NCBI GenBank assembly: GCA_031291235.1 | Contig: JARLJL010000015.1 | Coordinates: 181,076-245,075, forward strand | Source of the DNA: Sulfuriferula sp. | GTDB taxonomy: Bacteria > Pseudomonadota > Gammaproteobacteria > Burkholderiales > Sulfuriferulaceae | Direction: 5' to 3' | DNA length: 64,000 bases | Shown here: positions 61,247-64,000 of the stretch, piece by piece | How the letters are laid out: the number at the start of each line of letters is the position of its first letter | Numbering within the stretch: position 1 is the first letter of the stretch | The notes under the pieces: model-generated | What the model was told of the DNA's origin: nothing | The model's input: only the letters and a program-made list of their open reading frames with translations | The model's database searches: none | Position numbers and translations under genes: made by a program

Positions 61247-64000
61247 TCAAGACCAGGGCAAATGCGCCGTACGTGAAGGCAACCCAGTGGTAGACGGAAT
61301 TGCGCTACCAGCCGAAGTACTGGACACACGGTACGTACCGATCCGGGTAACCTTGTTCATTGCAATCGATGCAATCGACGTCGTATTCGTGTCGATCAGA
61401 CCCACGAACATATTCGTCAACGACTCCGCCACTTCAGTCGCACTGATCACGTACGTCGGTACGCCACCAACCAACTGAATGTACACGTAGAATGTACTCG
61501 ATGCCGGGTTCGCCTGAATGGTCGTCAGGTCAATACTCATGACCGGCAACGTCGTCGACTTACCGTTAAAGATCAACGGAGCCACTGCATTGAAGTACAC
61601 CACCCAACCCTGCACCACGTCTTGCGACACTAACACATACGTCGTTCCTGCTGTCCATGCATTGAACTGCGCAAGCGTCGAGGTCGCTCGAACCGTCAGC
61701 GTGATCTTCGTGTAGTTATCTGAGGACGTCGGGTTCTGGTCACACTCGCCAAAACCCAAGCCCGGATACCCCATGAAGAACGGCGCGTTATACGTGATAC
61801 CTGCCACGCCGATGAAGAGGGTCGACCATTGAGGACGATTCGTCGACTTCGGGATCGCAAAGCGAAACACGTGCCCGCCCCCAGTTCCCGGAATGCTGAT
61901 ATATGTCTTCGCGGTACAACCCACAAACCACGCATCAGTTCCTTCGTTGATGAAGCACGCACCGGTCGTCCAGATGGCGGCCGTACTCGGAGCCAGGATC
62001 GTGGAACCAGTATCCGTTTGCAATGGCGTGGAAAATGACACTACACCCATCGAATTGATCGCACCAGTACGAGCGCCACTCGTGATCGACAATTCAACCA
62101 TCGATACCCAGAGGTTCTTACTCGCATCCGTGTACGTCATCAACGCAAACGGCGGAATCGCGGTGTTCTGCGGAATGAAGACTTCCAACGATGAAGCAGG
62201 CGGAGCCGCAATACCCAGTGCTGCCCAGATCGCGGTCTTCACCGTTTGCAATACCGCAGCCGTCATCGACACCGCACCTGAGGGAACAAGCACACCCCCC
62301 GCCACTGTCACCGACGCGTAACCCGTGGTGTTGTAGCCTTCCAAGAAACGACCGGTACTAGCAGTGACTGCTCCACCCGCAGCGACTTCCGACATCATGC
62401 AGGTGTAGTTATCGACGCTTAACCCCATGTCGCTGATCCGCTTACGGAAGGTCGACGGAGCCAAACCTGTCATCGTGCCATTGTACTGGGAGTTGTACGA
62501 ATAACCTGACGCACCCGGTTGACATACGACCGGACCCCATTCCATGGTTACGCCATCTGCTCGCGGACCATAACTGGAAGCCATCATGTATCCACCCGGC
62601 AGCAGCCAGCTACCCGTCATCCGGCCACCCAAAGGCGTGCCGTACGCTGGATTAAATCCAACGGTCGTATTTCCCGACACAGTTGAAGCAGGAGCCAGGG
62701 CGATGTAGCGGTTTGCGTACTTCGCTGCACATTGAGCGCGGGCGATGTTACTCCCGTAATCTGGCGGATCAGAATCGACGATCGAGAACCAATACCCAGC
62801 AGCCGTCCAAGTCGGCGTACCTTGACCGCCTTGGTACGGTTGCGGAATGATACTTGACGGGTTGGTATTAAACAGGCTGCCGGAGTAAGCTGCTGTTCCG
62901 TTAGCTGAGTTATATGTCAATGTAGCCGGTGTAGTCGCCGGGCCTTCCAGTGCTGCGGTCTTGGCGGTCGGATTGATGTTGATCCAGAACGCCACGTACT
63001 GGTTAAGAGAATACCCAGAGGAAGGCACTGTGAGGAACGACAGTCCCGACACACGAATGCGAATGTTCCCGGTTGCTGGGTCTTGAGCGCTATCGGTGTT
63101 GATATCGCCACTGTTATCGACAAACAGATTAGTCGGCAATGACGGCGAAGCTGGAACCGTAGCCATGGCTCCTGCGGTACCACTCGTGTTCACCTGACAC
63201 GCTGCGACGCGCACATTCGTCGTACCGTTATAAGCTGTTCCACCAAAACCCGTGGTGTTCCAACCCGTCAACTGGGTCGGCACCACATTACCGCCGTTGG
63301 CGGCTTGCAGTGTCGCAATCGGAATTGACCAGATCTGGAACTCCACCGGCGTCACTGTCGCATCGGTAAATGATGAACTGGTGACGATGATGTAAACGTT
63401 CGCATTCCCAACGATCGCTTCCACGTTACAGCTGGCATCTACCCGCGCCGGGAAGTTAGCCGCAGGAATCACACCGCCGACGTGTTGGGTCGAATCGAAC
63501 GTCCCGTTGGTCAGTGAAACGAAGTAATCCCCAACGACGCCAGCAGCACTTTGCAGTCGACCCAAAATACAGTTGCCGTCTGACTTTGTCACCCAGCGAG
63601 CGGTGGTACCAGTCGGGAAGTACGCAGGCTGGTAACGGTAGTTCGTACGTGTGGGTGCAACCATTGAGGAAGCATTGATCGCATTCTTCATGTATGCGTA
63701 GTACACACCTTCGACGCTACCGGTTGTACCGTTGCGCAAAAAAACATACGTGCCATCATTTTCGATGATCCCCGGATACCAGCGGGATTCGAAATTCATG
63801 GTAGCGCCCTGGAAGTCTCCCGACACGCCAACCGGCAAGTAGGACAACTCTCCAAAACGCGAAACAGGGAGTGCTGACATCAGCGGGCGATTACCCAAAC
63901 TGTTATTCACTTGTGTCTCGGTGTAGGTCAACACCGCTACACCGGTCAAGTGTTCCAGTCCCGGAGTCGCCACGTGAGCAGTCAACTCCGCATCCATCAA
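61247..64000 (-). CDS. large tail-fibre protein, N-terminus outside window
   Basis: 917 residues visible, continuing beyond the right edge. The visible start includes AHVATPGLEHLTGVAVLTY and a beta-rich body with many Gly/Thr/Ser and aromatic residues (RWYPGIIENDGTYVFLRNG; GGRMTGSWLLPGGYMMASSY), typical of a beta-propeller or beta-helix fibre. The last ~95 residues (STFYVYIQLVGGVPTYVISA; EVAESLTNMFVG; GLPSRTAHLPWS) repeat the C-terminal module of the adjacent gene. Receptor binding at the tail is likely. Confidence 0.8.
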   Translation of the reverse strand: MMDAELTAHVATPGLEHLTGVAVLTYTETQVNNSLGNRPLMSALPVSRFGELSYLPVGVSGDFQGATMNFESRWYPGIIENDGTYVFLRNGTTGSVEGVYYAYMKNAINASSMVAPTRTNYRYQPAYFPTGTTARWVTKSDGNCILGRLQSAAGVVGDYFVSLTNGTFDSTQHVGGVIPAANFPARVDASCNVEAIVGNANVYIIVTSSSFTDATVTPVEFQIWSIPIATLQAANGGNVVPTQLTGWNTTGFGGTAYNGTTNVRVAACQVNTSGTAGAMATVPASPSLPTNLFVDNSGDINTDSAQDPATGNIRIRVSGLSFLTVPSSGYSLNQYVAFWININPTAKTAALEGPATTPATLTYNSANGTAAYSGSLFNTNPSSIIPQPYQGGQGTPTWTAAGYWFSIVDSDPPDYGSNIARAQCAAKYANRYIALAPASTVSGNTTVGFNPAYGTPLGGRMTGSWLLPGGYMMASSYGPRADGVTMEWGPVVCQPGASGYSYNSQYNGTMTGLAPSTFRKRISDMGLSVDNYTCMMSEVAAGGAVTASTGRFLEGYNTTGYASVTVAGGVLVPSGAVSMTAAVLQTVKTAIWAALGIAAPPASSLEVFIPQNTAIPPFALMTYTDASKNLWVSMVELSITSGARTGAINSMGVVSFSTPLQTDTGSTILAPSTAAIWTTGACFINEGTDAWFVGCTAKTYISIPGTGGGHVFRFAIPKSTNRPQWSTLFIGVAGITYNAPFFMGYPGLGFGECDQNPTSSDNYTKITLTVRATSTLAQFNAWTAGTTYVLVSQDVVQGWVVYFNAVAPLIFNGKSTTLPVMSIDLTTIQANPASSTFYVYIQLVGGVPTYVISATEVAESLTNMFVGLIDTNTTSIASIAMNKVTRIGTYRVSSTSAGSAIPSTTGLPSRTAHLPWS

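Overview
The window is a stretch of a large ('jumbo') tailed-phage genome, almost certainly infecting a beta-proteobacterium of the Burkholderiales. Evidence for a phage: a ~750-residue protein resembling the major capsid protein of phiKZ-type jumbo phages, a DnaB-like helicase and an SNF2-type helicase, tail-fibre genes, a tRNA cluster, and dense runs of short genes with strong Shine-Dalgarno sites and 4-nt stop/start overlaps. Evidence for the host group: the phage dCTP deaminase, the cyclophilin and a DUF3309 membrane protein read like Burkholderia/Ralstonia proteins.

Layout. 1-7.3 kb (minus strand): structural block with an edge-truncated gene, two unknown proteins and the major capsid gene with a long structured 3' region. 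7.3-15.3 kb (plus): DnaB-like helicase, SNF2 helicase, small Cys-rich proteins and a tandem pair of paralogous membrane/coiled-coil proteins. 15.3-24.9 kb (minus): a repeat protein, several unknown genes, an AAA+ ATPase with a 28-residue membrane peptide beside it, and an AlpA-type HTH protein. 24.9-28.6 kb: the least conventional part, with four canonical tRNAs (Asn, Glu, Asp, Ser), about 2.1 kb of non-coding but heavily base-paired DNA, and two tRNA-shaped elements with odd T-loops; one DEDD-type nuclease gene and one small gene are embedded. 28.6-37.3 kb: SLOG/YpsA-like protein, cyclophilin, DUF6527, DUF7448 and DUF3309 proteins, small membrane and secreted proteins, and a fragment-like paralogue of the capsid C-terminus. 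37.3-53.2 kb: a long array of small acidic beta-rich proteins on the minus strand, several of them related to one another, interrupted by one plus-strand papain-like protease and containing dCTP deaminase. 53.3-59.5 kb: a second capsid-domain paralogue, secreted proteins, and an 846-residue collagen-like trimeric autotransporter adhesin. 59.6-64 kb: tail-fibre genes, the last running off the window.

Regulatory signals visible: GC-rich hairpins, many with a UUCG loop, are followed by (T)TTATGCC in the direction of the terminated gene in well over ten places; a motif of the type TAGAA-N(6-7)-AAACAnATAT precedes four minus-strand genes; and a TATGnGAGAAATCCCC-like motif lies at the 5' side of two structured non-coding stretches and of two plus-strand genes.

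The most unusual content is (i) the two stand-alone capsid-domain paralogues, one apparently permuted, (ii) a phage-encoded Sec-exported YadA-type adhesin, and (iii) the paired structured RNA loci with tandem tRNA-like elements. Most other proteins are not recognisable and are described only by what can be seen.
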